Origin: Gammaproteobacteria bacterium UBA7310
Lineage (GTDB): Bacteria > Pseudomonadota > Gammaproteobacteria > Pseudomonadales > Ketobacteraceae
Reading direction: 5' to 3'
NCBI GenBank assembly: GCA_002471665.1
Contig: DKQK01000076.1
Location: 1-25,854 of the forward strand
Length of the DNA: 25,854 nt
A program made the translations under genes and the position numbers. The notes below the pieces were generated by a model. The model worked only from the letters and a program-made list of their open reading frames with translations, did not search any database and was not told where the DNA came from. Positions 18,188 through 24,600 of the stretch are shown here, one piece after another; the stretch's first letter is position 1, and each line of letters begins with the position of its first letter.

Positions 18188-20263
18188 TTACGCTTCTTTG
18201 GAAGGCTCGGCCTCCACCGGCTTTTCATCCGCACCCAGGTTCATCAGTTTATTCAACGCCTGCTGGATCATCGGGCTTTTGCCGGACACCGCATTGATGG
18301 CGTTGCCCACTGACAGGGCCTTGGCAAAGCTGTTGAAGTAGTCACCTTCGCCGCCCACAATCTCGATCTTGGCTTTCTGCAAGGCCGCCGACAGCACCTC
18401 AGCCTGTTCTTTGGCGATATCCTTGTTGGCTTCAATGGTGGCCATAACTTCCTGGAAGGCCAGGTCCAGACGCATGCGCAACTCTTCAAACTCGCGGGCT
18501 TCCGGACTCATATCATTCATGGCGTTAAACTTGTCGGTCAGGCCTTCAGCTTCGGCATTGGCTTTCTGACGGATCACCTCTGCTGCTGCCAGCCCCTTCT
18601 CTCTGTCGGCGGCGGCAGCTGCTTTACCGATGGCCTCTTCACCGGCTGCCTGGGCCGTGAGCTTGCCTTCCAACACTTCCACTTCGGTCATACCCAGTGC
18701 TTTCTCACCGCGGGCTTTGGCCGCCAGTTTTTCTTCCAGCACATGAGCGTCCGCCAGACCCTGTTTCTCATTGGCGGCAGCCTGTTCCTCAATAATCCGT
18801 GCCCGTGCAATACCCTGAGCCTGGTCGGCGTTGGCTTTGGCCACACCTTCTTTTTCCAGCGCTGCGGCTTTGGCTTCCTGAACCCGAGCCTGTGCCAGCC
18901 CCATGGCCGCTTCTTCCGCCTGCGTGCCTTCGGCGCGTTTGATCTGCGCTTCTGCCTGTTTGGCGGCGGCCTCCAGTTCTGCCTGCGCAATCACATTGAT
19001 CTCTTTGGCGCGGTGGTTGGCCATCAGCTCTTCGGCTTCGGCTTTCTTCACATGGGTAACCAGGTCTTCCTGGGCGTTGGCTTCTGCATCCAGTACCTTC
19101 ACCTGCTTCAGACGCTCGGCTTCAGAGATTGTACGAACATCCTTGATGCGTTCTTCTTCCTCTGCCACTTTCTTCTCAACGGCAATGCGCTCGCTGATGG
19201 TGTTGGCGATGATCTTACGTTCTTCTTCCAGCGCTTTTTCTTTTTCGATGGTTTGCAGTTCCACCTCGCGCTCACGATTCACTATTTCCAGCTGCCGGGC
19301 TTTTTCAACCTTCTCATGCTCAATTGCCACCGCACGTTCGCGGTTCTTACCGGCAATCTCCACTTGCCGCTGCTTGTTCTCCTCGGCTATGGCAATGGAT
19401 TCTTCGGCGGTAATACGGGCTGATTCTGATTTCTGACGTTCCTCTTCCCGCACCTTCTGGGTTTCGGCCTCTTCCCGCGCCCGAATGCTTTCCACTTCCC
19501 GCTTTTGCTTGGCTTCGGCATCGGATTGCTGACGCTCAAGCTCCAACATGGCTTCCCTGGTCGTCACGTTCTTGCGTTTGATCTCCAGCTCTTCATCCCG
19601 CTCCAGGCGGTTGGTTTCCACATTCTGGGTGGCGGTCACTTCCGTAATGCGGCGGATACCTTCCGCATCCAGAATATTGTATGGGTCCAGTGCCGACTTG
19701 GGGGTTTGCTCCAGGTAGTCGATGGCCACGTCTTCCAGCACGTAGCCGTTCAGGTCTTCACCAATGACTTCGATGATGCGATCACGGAACTGAATACGGT
19801 TCTCAAACAGCTCCAGAAAATCCATTTTCTTACCCACGGTTTTCAGTGCTTCCGAGAACTTGGCGTTAAACAATTCATTAACCGCTTCCTTGTTGGAAGC
19901 CCGTTCCACACCCACCGCTTTGGCCACTTTCAAAACATCCTGCGCGGTTTCATTTACCCGCAGATAGAACGCAACGTTGATGTCCGCCCGCAGATTATCG
20001 CGACAAATCAAACCATCCTTGCCGCGCCGATCAATCTCCAGGGTGATGACCGAGATTTTCATGATCTCTTTTTTGTGGATCACCGGCAGCACCATGGCAC
20101 CGGTAAAATAAACCTTGGGGGTGGCGGACATGTCGTTCACAATCAGCGCCTTGCCCTGATCCACCTTGATGTAGAAAGCCTTAAACAGGGACAGGATGCC
20201 CACCAGCAAAAGCAGAATGAAGCCCACCACCGTCAGGACAGGCATGATGATTGAAAAGTCCAT
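18188..20263 (-). CDS. yqiK: Flotillin family protein (YqiK-like, SPFH/band 7)
   Basis: Flotillins are membrane-anchored scaffolds that oligomerise into cages and organise membrane microdomains. This one has 691 residues. A single N-terminal membrane segment (about 7-28) leads to a band 7/SPFH domain (about 29-210, with GLICRDNLRADINVAFYLRV). Residues about 215-600 are highly charged coiled coil, turning Ala/Glu/Gly-rich with degenerate repeats of roughly 18-22 residues (GVAKANA, GIARARIIEE, GLADAHVLEE, GLAAAEVIRQ). The Gly/Ala-containing C-terminus follows. The frame is open upstream to 20380, but ATG at 20263 has AGAGGT at proper spacing, starts directly at the membrane anchor and avoids overlapping the upstream gene. 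It lies 49 bp after the YqiJ-like gene, the same pairing as E. coli yqiJ-yqiK. Confidence 0.95.
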   Translation of the reverse strand: MDFSIIMPVLTVVGFILLLLVGILSLFKAFYIKVDQGKALIVNDMSATPKVYFTGAMVLPVIHKKEIMKISVITLEIDRRGKDGLICRDNLRADINVAFYLRVNETAQDVLKVAKAVGVERASNKEAVNELFNAKFSEALKTVGKKMDFLELFENRIQFRDRIIEVIGEDLNGYVLEDVAIDYLEQTPKSALDPYNILDAEGIRRITEVTATQNVETNRLERDEELEIKRKNVTTREAMLELERQQSDAEAKQKREVESIRAREEAETQKVREEERQKSESARITAEESIAIAEENKQRQVEIAGKNRERAVAIEHEKVEKARQLEIVNREREVELQTIEKEKALEEERKIIANTISERIAVEKKVAEEEERIKDVRTISEAERLKQVKVLDAEANAQEDLVTHVKKAEAEELMANHRAKEINVIAQAELEAAAKQAEAQIKRAEGTQAEEAAMGLAQARVQEAKAAALEKEGVAKANADQAQGIARARIIEEQAAANEKQGLADAHVLEEKLAAKARGEKALGMTEVEVLEGKLTAQAAGEEAIGKAAAAADREKGLAAAEVIRQKANAEAEGLTDKFNAMNDMSPEAREFEELRMRLDLAFQEVMATIEANKDIAKEQAEVLSAALQKAKIEIVGGEGDYFNSFAKALSVGNAINAVSGKSPMIQQALNKLMNLGADEKPVEAEPSKEA

Positions 20264-20312
20264 AGCGTCCGTACCTCTAATTAAATTGAAATATAAATCG
20301 GGTTTTGTCTGA

Positions 20313-20969
20313 CTAATCGTTGTTATTGAATTCAGCTTCCGGTACCACCCAGTAACTGTTGTCATCGGGGCGGTATTCAATCAGCACCACTGGGTCACCG
20401 CGCTGCAGGTTTTTTTCCGCCTCGCCTCGAATGCGCAGTATCAGACTGGCGCCATCAAGGTCGGCAATGGCTTCACCGAAACGCTCATCCACCCGCGTAG
20501 AACGCACCTTGCAGCTACGTCCCAGCAGTACCTTATCCGGTGGTGGTGTGTAGACTTTCCGGAACAGGGGCTTCAGGGGTTTGATCAGTTGCGCGGTAAC
20601 GGGAATAGCCACCGCAATCGCCGCCGGGATCAGGGCACTGCCCACCAGGTAACTCATCAGCGAGCCGTGCTCCCAGAAAAACAGCAGATGCACAGCAAAG
20701 TAGCTGAGCAACCAGGCCAGTAATGCCAACAGGGTCATCACCACGGTTACGGGTACGCCGGTCAGGCCCAGCGTCACCAACAGCCCGGCCAGCCCTGTCA
20801 TGCCTTCCAGATCCACGTCCACATCAGCGTCCACATCCATGTCCAGATCCAGCACGTCGATATCCACCATTCCCAAAATGGCAAACAGCCAGTAAACCGC
20901 TAAAACCAGCAAGATAACGGTAAAGAAAACAGTGGGATAGCTAAATATATTAGCAAAAAAGGCTTCCAT
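20313..20969 (-). CDS. yqiJ: YqiJ-like membrane protein with C-terminal OB fold (NfeD-related)
   Basis: YqiJ/NfeD-type proteins are the usual membrane partners of flotillins. The 218-residue protein has an N-terminal membrane segment (about 11-33), an acidic loop where Asp alternates with hydrophobic residues (36-55, DIDVLDLDMDVDADVDVDLE), two or three further membrane segments (about 60-128), and a cytosolic C-terminal OB-type beta domain (about 145-212: LLGRSCKVRS, LRIRGEA, LQRGDPVVLIEY). ATG at 20969 is preferred to TTG at 20981 because GGGGAG lies 4-5 bases upstream. It is the first gene of the leftward operon, transcribed from the palindrome-rich intergenic region. Confidence 0.9.
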   Translation of the reverse strand: MEAFFANIFSYPTVFFTVILLVLAVYWLFAILGMVDIDVLDLDMDVDADVDVDLEGMTGLAGLLVTLGLTGVPVTVVMTLLALLAWLLSYFAVHLLFFWEHGSLMSYLVGSALIPAAIAVAIPVTAQLIKPLKPLFRKVYTPPPDKVLLGRSCKVRSTRVDERFGEAIADLDGASLILRIRGEAEKNLQRGDPVVLIEYRPDDNSYWVVPEAEFNNND

Positions 20970-20986
20970 GAAACTCCCCAACAGCA

Positions 20987-20999
20987 GACATAATATGTC
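20987..20999. promoter_or_regulatory. Palindromic operator copy 1
   Basis: GACATAATATGTC, a perfect 6+1+6 inverted repeat. It sits 18 bp upstream of the yqiJ-like start codon, just downstream of the leftward -10 candidate, where a bound factor would block transcription start. Confidence 0.75.
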
Positions 21000-21013
21000 A
21001 AATTAGACTCAAC

Positions 21014-21026
21014 GACATATTATGTC
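21014..21026. promoter_or_regulatory. Palindromic operator copy 2
   Basis: GACATATTATGTC, the same palindrome as copy 1 read on the other strand. It overlaps the leftward -35 TTGACA and the -35 position of the rightward extended -10 promoter. It starts 27 bp after copy 1. Confidence 0.75.
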
Positions 21027-21103
21027 AAGATGCGTATTGTTATAATCCTGCCCTAAAGAGACGCAAAGATAGCAAGGATTTATCCGGTTAGACAGATTTG
21101 CTT

Positions 21104-21116
21104 GACATGTTATGTC
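21104..21116. promoter_or_regulatory. Palindromic operator copy 3 (one deviation)
   Basis: GACATGTTATGTC differs from the other copies by G instead of A at position 6, breaking one base pair of the palindrome. It overlaps the rightward TTGACA at 21103-21108. It starts 90 bp after copy 2. Confidence 0.7.
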
Positions 21117-21141
21117 AGCCAGGTCTAACCTTAACCCTATC

Positions 21142-21154
21142 GACATAATATGTC
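21142..21154. promoter_or_regulatory. Palindromic operator copy 4
   Basis: GACATAATATGTC, identical to copy 1. It starts 38 bp after copy 3 and ends 3 bp before the AAGGAG ribosome site of the DUF2170 gene, so it is probably at or past the transcription start. Confidence 0.75.
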
Positions 21155-21173
21155 AAAAAGGAGACAGCGAGCG

Positions 21174-21581
21174 ATGACCCAAATCCAGGAACTCACTATT
21201 CAACTGGGGCAGGTGAATTATGAAGGGCACACCTTTAATTGTTTGCCCATTCTCGGCCAGCAGGAGGTGCTGCAGGTAATCGTATCGGAACTGGATGCCA
21301 TGCCTATTTTCGTCACCATTACCGATACTCAGATCCTGTGCATCACCTATTTGTGTAAACAGGCTGAAGTGCAGCCGGACCGCACTGCCGAACTGAACAA
21401 AAACATGCTGGAACTGAACGTGGCCATGCCGTTGAGCTCTTTTGCTATTGTGGAAGACTATTATGTGGTGTTCGGCGCCATGGCCACCAGCAGCAGCTTT
21501 GACGATGTCTGCAAAGAACTGATTACCCTGGCCTCCAACGCTTACGACGCACTGGAAGCCATTGAAGAATACTTGGTTTAA
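21174..21581 (+). CDS. yjfI: DUF2170 family protein (YjfI-like)
   Basis: The protein has 135 residues and no signal or membrane segment. It resembles E. coli YjfI (DUF2170), the gene always found directly before the PspA-like yjfJ. Family members are small acidic alpha/beta proteins of unknown biochemical role; a type III chaperone-like (CesT/Tir) fold has been proposed for this group as I recall, which would suggest binding a partner protein. Visible features are LPILGQQEVLQVIVSELDAMPIFVTITD and a helical acidic C-terminus ending in EAIEEYLV. ATG at 21174 has AAGGAG 10 bases upstream. The earlier in-frame ATG at 21150 lies inside operator 4 and has no ribosome site. The gap to pspA is 23 bp, so the two form an operon. 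Confidence 0.85.
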   Translation: MTQIQELTIQLGQVNYEGHTFNCLPILGQQEVLQVIVSELDAMPIFVTITDTQILCITYLCKQAEVQPDRTAELNKNMLELNVAMPLSSFAIVEDYYVVFGAMATSSSFDDVCKELITLASNAYDALEAIEEYLV

Positions 21582-21604
21582 CGAACTGACAGCGGAGAAC
21601 AACC

Positions 21605-22297
21605 ATGAGCGGCGTATTAAATAAAATCTGGACAGCCCTGCGCGGCGGCGTACGGGAGATGGGTGATGCCATCGTCGATTCCAACGGCATTCGCATTTTT
21701 GAACAGGAAATCATTGATGCCAAAGACAGCATTCAACAGGCGAAAACCAATCTGACCGAAGTCATGGCGCGCAAGATGCAAGCCGAGCGCAAGGTAAGCA
21801 AACTGGTGGAAGAGATCCGCAACCACGAAGGTTATGTCGGCAAAGCATTGGACAATAATGACGAAGCCCTGGCGTTGGAAGTGGCCGGCAAGATTGCCAC
21901 CATGGAAGCGGAAAAAGGCGAGCAGGATGCGATCGTTCGGCGCCTGACCGGCCAGGTGGAACAATTGAAGGCCCATATCCGTAAGGCAGAGAAACTCATT
22001 GCCGATCATGAGCGGGAACTGTCCATTGTGCGCACCACCGAGAGCGTACAGAAAGCCACGGAGCAAGTGGTGGAAAACGTGGCGGCAAACAACTCCACGC
22101 TGAATACGGCACGCCAATCCCTGGAACGCATCAAGGCCCATCAGGAAATGCGACAGGATCAGTTGGAAGCCGGTGAGCTTCTGGATAAGGAATTATCCGG
22201 AGGCGACCTGGACAGCAAACTGGAAGAGGCCGGAATCAAGGGTGAAACGGCCACTGCCACGGATATTCTGGCGCGGATCAAAGCCAGCAAACAGTAA
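21605..22297 (+). CDS. yjfJ: PspA/IM30 family protein (YjfJ-like), ESCRT-III-related
   Basis: PspA/IM30/Vipp1 proteins are peripheral inner-membrane proteins that polymerise into rods or rings, protect the membrane under stress and share their fold with ESCRT-III. This one has 230 residues, almost entirely helical. An N-terminal amphipathic helix is likely (VLNKIWTALRGGVREMGDAIVD), and Glu/Lys-rich coiled-coil helices span about 30-185, including IFEQEIIDAKDSI and the VMARKMQAERK segment. A short C-terminal helix (ATDILARIKAS) ends the chain. It resembles E. coli YjfJ rather than canonical PspA: its neighbour is DUF2170, and no pspB, pspC or pspF is visible. GGAG lies 6-7 bases before the ATG. 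A strong terminator follows 19 bp after the stop. Confidence 0.93.
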   Translation: MSGVLNKIWTALRGGVREMGDAIVDSNGIRIFEQEIIDAKDSIQQAKTNLTEVMARKMQAERKVSKLVEEIRNHEGYVGKALDNNDEALALEVAGKIATMEAEKGEQDAIVRRLTGQVEQLKAHIRKAEKLIADHERELSIVRTTESVQKATEQVVENVAANNSTLNTARQSLERIKAHQEMRQDQLEAGELLDKELSGGDLDSKLEEAGIKGETATATDILARIKASKQ

Positions 22298-22316
22298 TGA
22301 CATGGCAGGCACAAAC

Positions 22317-22350
22317 AACGCGATACCGATTGGGTTCGGTATCGCGTTTT
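22317..22350 (+). terminator. Rho-independent terminator after the PspA gene
   Basis: A perfect 13-bp stem (22317-22329 pairing with 22336-22348) with loop TTGGGT is followed by TTTT overlapping the stem end at 22347-22350. The stem can extend imperfectly to GCACAAA...TTGTGC. It should stop most rightward transcription of the DUF2170-pspA operon and limit read-through into the next gene. Confidence 0.85.
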
Positions 22351-22367
22351 GTGCATAGGTGGAAAAA

Positions 22368-22703
22368 ATGAATGAACGTTGGCAGAAAGAAAAACAAGCT
22401 ATTAAAGCCGTGCAGGTGGCCTTTGATGTGTCGGCCGAAGCTCAGCGCGTTATCAAACAGGCCGCGTTGGACAACAATCTGAATCCACCGGATCAAATTC
22501 GCAAGATACTGGGCTTACCCTACAACAAAAAGCCGGTCAGGCCCCGCCTCACCGTATCCCTGAAGAGTGAAGATTTTGAAATTCTGGCACAAAAATACGG
22601 CCTTAATGCCAGTGATCAGAACGCCATACGGGAACGGGTGGCCGAAGAACTGCTGCGCTACGCCGGTAAGGGCCGGTCCGATGAGGCCGGCACAACCACC
22701 TAA
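22368..22703 (+). CDS. Small protein with two tandem ribbon-helix-helix-like units, possible DNA-binding regulator
   Basis: No named family recognised. ATG at 22368 has AGGTGG 5 bases upstream; GTG at 22359 is unlikely. The 111-residue chain appears to repeat itself. Unit 1 (about 15-50) has a strand VQVAFDV, a helix, then LNPPDQ and a second helix IRKILGL. Unit 2 (about 59-98) has a strand RLTVSLK, a helix, then LNASDQ and a second helix. Strand-helix-helix with alternating residues in the strand is the pattern of ribbon-helix-helix DNA-binding proteins, which normally dimerise; a fused pair would be a single-chain pseudo-dimer. The N-terminus is Lys/Glu-rich. It starts 18 bp after the pspA terminator on the same strand and could be expressed by read-through. 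It is a candidate regulator of the GACATA palindromes; that is inference. Confidence 0.6.
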   Translation: MNERWQKEKQAIKAVQVAFDVSAEAQRVIKQAALDNNLNPPDQIRKILGLPYNKKPVRPRLTVSLKSEDFEILAQKYGLNASDQNAIRERVAEELLRYAGKGRSDEAGTTT

Positions 22704-22714
22704 CCGCACGCCCA

Positions 22715-23680
22715 TCAAAGCCAGCGTTTGCGCCGGAAAAAAATCAGCAGAGAGATCGCCACCGTCGCCATCACACTCAACAGAACAAAATAGCCATTCT
22801 GGGAATGCAGCTCCGGCATATTCTCAAAATTCATACCGTAGATACCCGACAATAAGCCCAGCGGCACAAAGATCGCGGTGATCACCGTCAATGCCTGCAT
22901 GGTTTTATTCAACTGATGAGAGGTCAAAGAAATATAGCCTTCAATAAGATCCCCACATTGCTCGTAAAATAACGTTCCCAGACTATCCAAACGCTCACAT
23001 TTGTCATAGACATCCTGCATGGAGTGATAAATTGAGGATTCATTCATATCCAGCACGGCGGTGGATTCCCGCATGATTTCTGCAAACACCTTTTCATGGT
23101 AGCGGAATACACGATTCAGTTTGCGCAACCGGGAACGGTACAACACAAAGCGCTGCATCAACTGGTCGGTGGGTGCTTCCAGCATTTCATCTTCCATTTG
23201 GCTGATGGCATCTTCAAGTTCCAGCATGCGTTTGATGTATTCACTCAACGACTGGTTCACGATACGGGTGAACAGGATCGCCGGAGTCGGCAGGTAACGC
23301 TGCAGATCCGTCGCCGAACCCCACAGTTTTTCCACGCCGTAGGACGTGCCGTTGCGACGGGTGATCAGTGCGTTGCTGCTGATGAAAAAACTGACCTGCA
23401 CATGGGCAATACTGATGTCTTCGTCGAAACGCTCAAAACCACGATAGATAACAAAGGTGTTATTACCAAAATCCTCAAACTTGGGTGGATGGCGATGGCG
23501 CTGGGCATCCTGTACCGCCAGGGGATGGCACTCCAACTGGTCCAGCAAGGCCTGCTCCGCCAGTTCTTCCTCGCCCTCAATATCAACCCAGATGGCCCCC
23601 CCTTGCTGCCGCCATATCTCGATCTGCTCCTTGCCGCCGGTTTGCAGTTGGTCACCTTTCAGGTATTGAGTCCGAATCAT
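22715..23680 (-). CDS. corA: CorA-family divalent metal ion transporter
   Basis: CorA proteins form pentameric inner-membrane channels for Mg2+ and other divalent cations. The length (321 residues) is typical. A large cytosolic N-terminal alpha/beta domain (with VDIEGEEE, HPLAVQDAQRHRHPPKFEDFGNNTFVIYRGF) leads into long stalk helices (about 140-255), then two membrane segments at about 262-281 and 297-315. The signature YGMNFENMPE is at 281-290, with GMN at 282-284 forming the pore entry, and a basic tail RRKRW ends the protein. Motifs are intact. Whether the in vivo ion is Mg2+, Co2+ or Zn2+ (ZntB-like members share this layout) cannot be told. ATG at 23680 has AAGG upstream. It converges with the small RHH-like gene, with 11 bp between stops. 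Confidence 0.93.
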   Translation of the reverse strand: MIRTQYLKGDQLQTGGKEQIEIWRQQGGAIWVDIEGEEELAEQALLDQLECHPLAVQDAQRHRHPPKFEDFGNNTFVIYRGFERFDEDISIAHVQVSFFISSNALITRRNGTSYGVEKLWGSATDLQRYLPTPAILFTRIVNQSLSEYIKRMLELEDAISQMEDEMLEAPTDQLMQRFVLYRSRLRKLNRVFRYHEKVFAEIMRESTAVLDMNESSIYHSMQDVYDKCERLDSLGTLFYEQCGDLIEGYISLTSHQLNKTMQALTVITAIFVPLGLLSGIYGMNFENMPELHSQNGYFVLLSVMATVAISLLIFFRRKRWL

Positions 23681-23819
23681 TGGTTACGCCTTTTAGATCT
23701 ATTAATCCGTCCCATCCCTATGGACGGGCGATTTTTGTTCTGTGTCACCTTTATAATCCATCGTTAGAGCTGTCACAACTGTTCTTACCCAATTTGACCA
23801 CGCATGTAGAGAGTGAGAT
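23681..23819. promoter_or_regulatory. Divergent intergenic region: hairpin with T-run and a TATAAT box
   Basis: This 139-bp gap lies between divergent genes. CCGTCC (23707-23712) pairs with GGACGG (23722-23727) over a 9-base loop, followed after GCGA by TTTTT: a terminator-like shape on the + strand, though no + strand gene ends here except through long read-through across corA antisense. TATAAT at 23752-23757 is a candidate -10 for the DUF1569 gene; no clear -35 accompanies it. Confidence 0.4.
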
Positions 23820-24398
23820 ATGAACAATAAAAACAATGAGTTAGGAGATCAGCACGCGCCTACCAAAATGAGCCGGAAAAGTTTTTTGCGCCTTTCCGTT
23901 GGGGTGGCCGCCGCCGCGGGCCTGGGTTCACTGACCGGTTGCAGCAATAATGGCCGCGCCCTGCGCTTCGACAGCCTGAACGACGCCCTGATCGAGCTGG
24001 CCCTGATCGAAAACAATCTGGACACGTTGGAAATGCAACAGGAGTGGACACTGTACAAAGTGCTCAATCACCTGGCAAAAACCTGTGAAGGCGCCATGTT
24101 CGGTTTCCCGGAAACCGATCCACCCGCCGTACAGGCTGTGCAATACATCGGCTTCCAGGCCTTTAAGGCGCAAGGCTACATGAGCCATGATCTTACTGCA
24201 CCGGTGCCCGGCCCGGAGATTGCTGACGACGGCCCGCTGCCGGAAGCCTTTACCCGGATTCGTAACGCCATTTCTGATTTCCAGAACTTCACCGGTGAAA
24301 CTTTCCCTCATTTTGCCTACGGCAATCTGACTTATGCGGAGTGGGAGCTGGCCAACGCCTTCCATATGGCGGACCATTTCTCCAGCCTGACATACTGA
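23820..24398 (+). CDS. DUF1569 family protein with Tat-like lipoprotein signal
   Basis: The 192-residue protein starts with a long polar n-region, then SRKSFLRL (18-25), a hydrophobic Ala/Gly core and LGSLTGC with Cys41. That is a twin-arginine-type signal combined with a lipobox, except that the second Arg of the Tat motif is Lys. The body matches the DUF1569 (DinB-like four-helix) pattern as I recall it: FDSLNDALIEL, a Trp followed by VLNHLAKTCEG, FPHFAYGNLTYAEWELANAFHMADH. Conserved His residues could bind a metal as in DinB-type proteins, but no activity is known. It is expected as an envelope lipoprotein. A weak GAG-rich ribosome site precedes the ATG. A terminator follows about 90 bp downstream. 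Confidence 0.8.
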   Translation: MNNKNNELGDQHAPTKMSRKSFLRLSVGVAAAAGLGSLTGCSNNGRALRFDSLNDALIELALIENNLDTLEMQQEWTLYKVLNHLAKTCEGAMFGFPETDPPAVQAVQYIGFQAFKAQGYMSHDLTAPVPGPEIADDGPLPEAFTRIRNAISDFQNFTGETFPHFAYGNLTYAEWELANAFHMADHFSSLTY

Positions 24399-24484
24399 AT
24401 TCCAGCGGCGTAGAAAGCCGCACGGAACACAGATGGAAACAGATACAAGCCAAATGCAGTGCTAAATAAATGCGGTGCATCCAA

Positions 24485-24510
24485 GGGGCGAGCAATCGCT
24501 CCTTTTTTTT
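24485..24510 (+). terminator. Rho-independent terminator after the DUF1569 gene
   Basis: GGGGCGA (24485-24491) pairs with TCGCTCC (24496-24502), six Watson-Crick pairs plus one G-U, capped by a GCAA tetraloop and followed by eight T (24503-24510). It separates the DUF1569 gene from the FKBP gene. The rest of the 24399-24600 gap holds AT-rich sequence that probably includes the FKBP promoter, but no firm -35/-10 pair. Confidence 0.9.
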
Positions 24511-24600
24511 AGGTTTATTGGATTTTTAGTTCTGCATTTATCAGCCGCTTTTGTGTTACGGTTTAACCTCCATAAGACCATCTATGCCCACGCACCCTGT

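Larger units (their letters stand above)
20970..21173. promoter_or_regulatory. Divergent control region with four palindromic operators and candidate promoters on both strands
   Basis: This 204-bp AT-rich region separates the flotillin and PspA operons. Leftward candidate: TTGACA (21028-21023) with a 17-bp spacer to TAATTT (21005-21000). Rightward candidates: an extended -10 TGtTATAAT (21038-21046) whose -35 position overlaps palindrome 2, and TTGACA (21103-21108) with 17 bp to TAACCT (21126-21131), whose -35 is inside palindrome 3. Palindrome 1 lies just past the leftward -10 and palindrome 4 just ahead of the rightward ribosome site. This layout fits repression of both arms by one factor. 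No sigma-54 -24/-12 sequence or PspF-type site was seen. Confidence 0.65.

Noticed and set aside
18743..19423. A 226-codon + strand frame inside the flotillin gene, with an overlapping Ser/Ala-rich + strand frame alongside it (18903-19436)
   Set aside because: Both are mirror images of the Ala/Glu-rich coiled-coil coding sequence, giving Phe/Leu-rich or Ser/Ala-rich shadows.
20264..20380. Extended N-terminus for the flotillin starting at 20380
   Set aside because: It would overlap the YqiJ-like gene and place 39 polar residues ahead of the membrane anchor; ATG at 20263 has a good ribosome site.
20987..21154. CRISPR array
   Set aside because: The four repeats are only 13 bp, palindromic, unevenly spaced (27, 90, 38 bp) and lie in a promoter region with no cas genes nearby.
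21150..21173. Earlier ATG for the DUF2170 gene
   Set aside because: It lies inside operator 4 without a ribosome site, while AAGGAG serves the ATG at 21174.
20970..21173. PspF-activated sigma-54 promoter ahead of the pspA arm
   Set aside because: No TGGCA-N-TTGC type -24/-12 element found on either strand in this region.
24475..24600. Extended FKBP reading frame with a hydrophobic N-terminus resembling a signal peptide
   Set aside because: It would run through the terminator at 24485-24510, and the family N-terminus begins at 24601.
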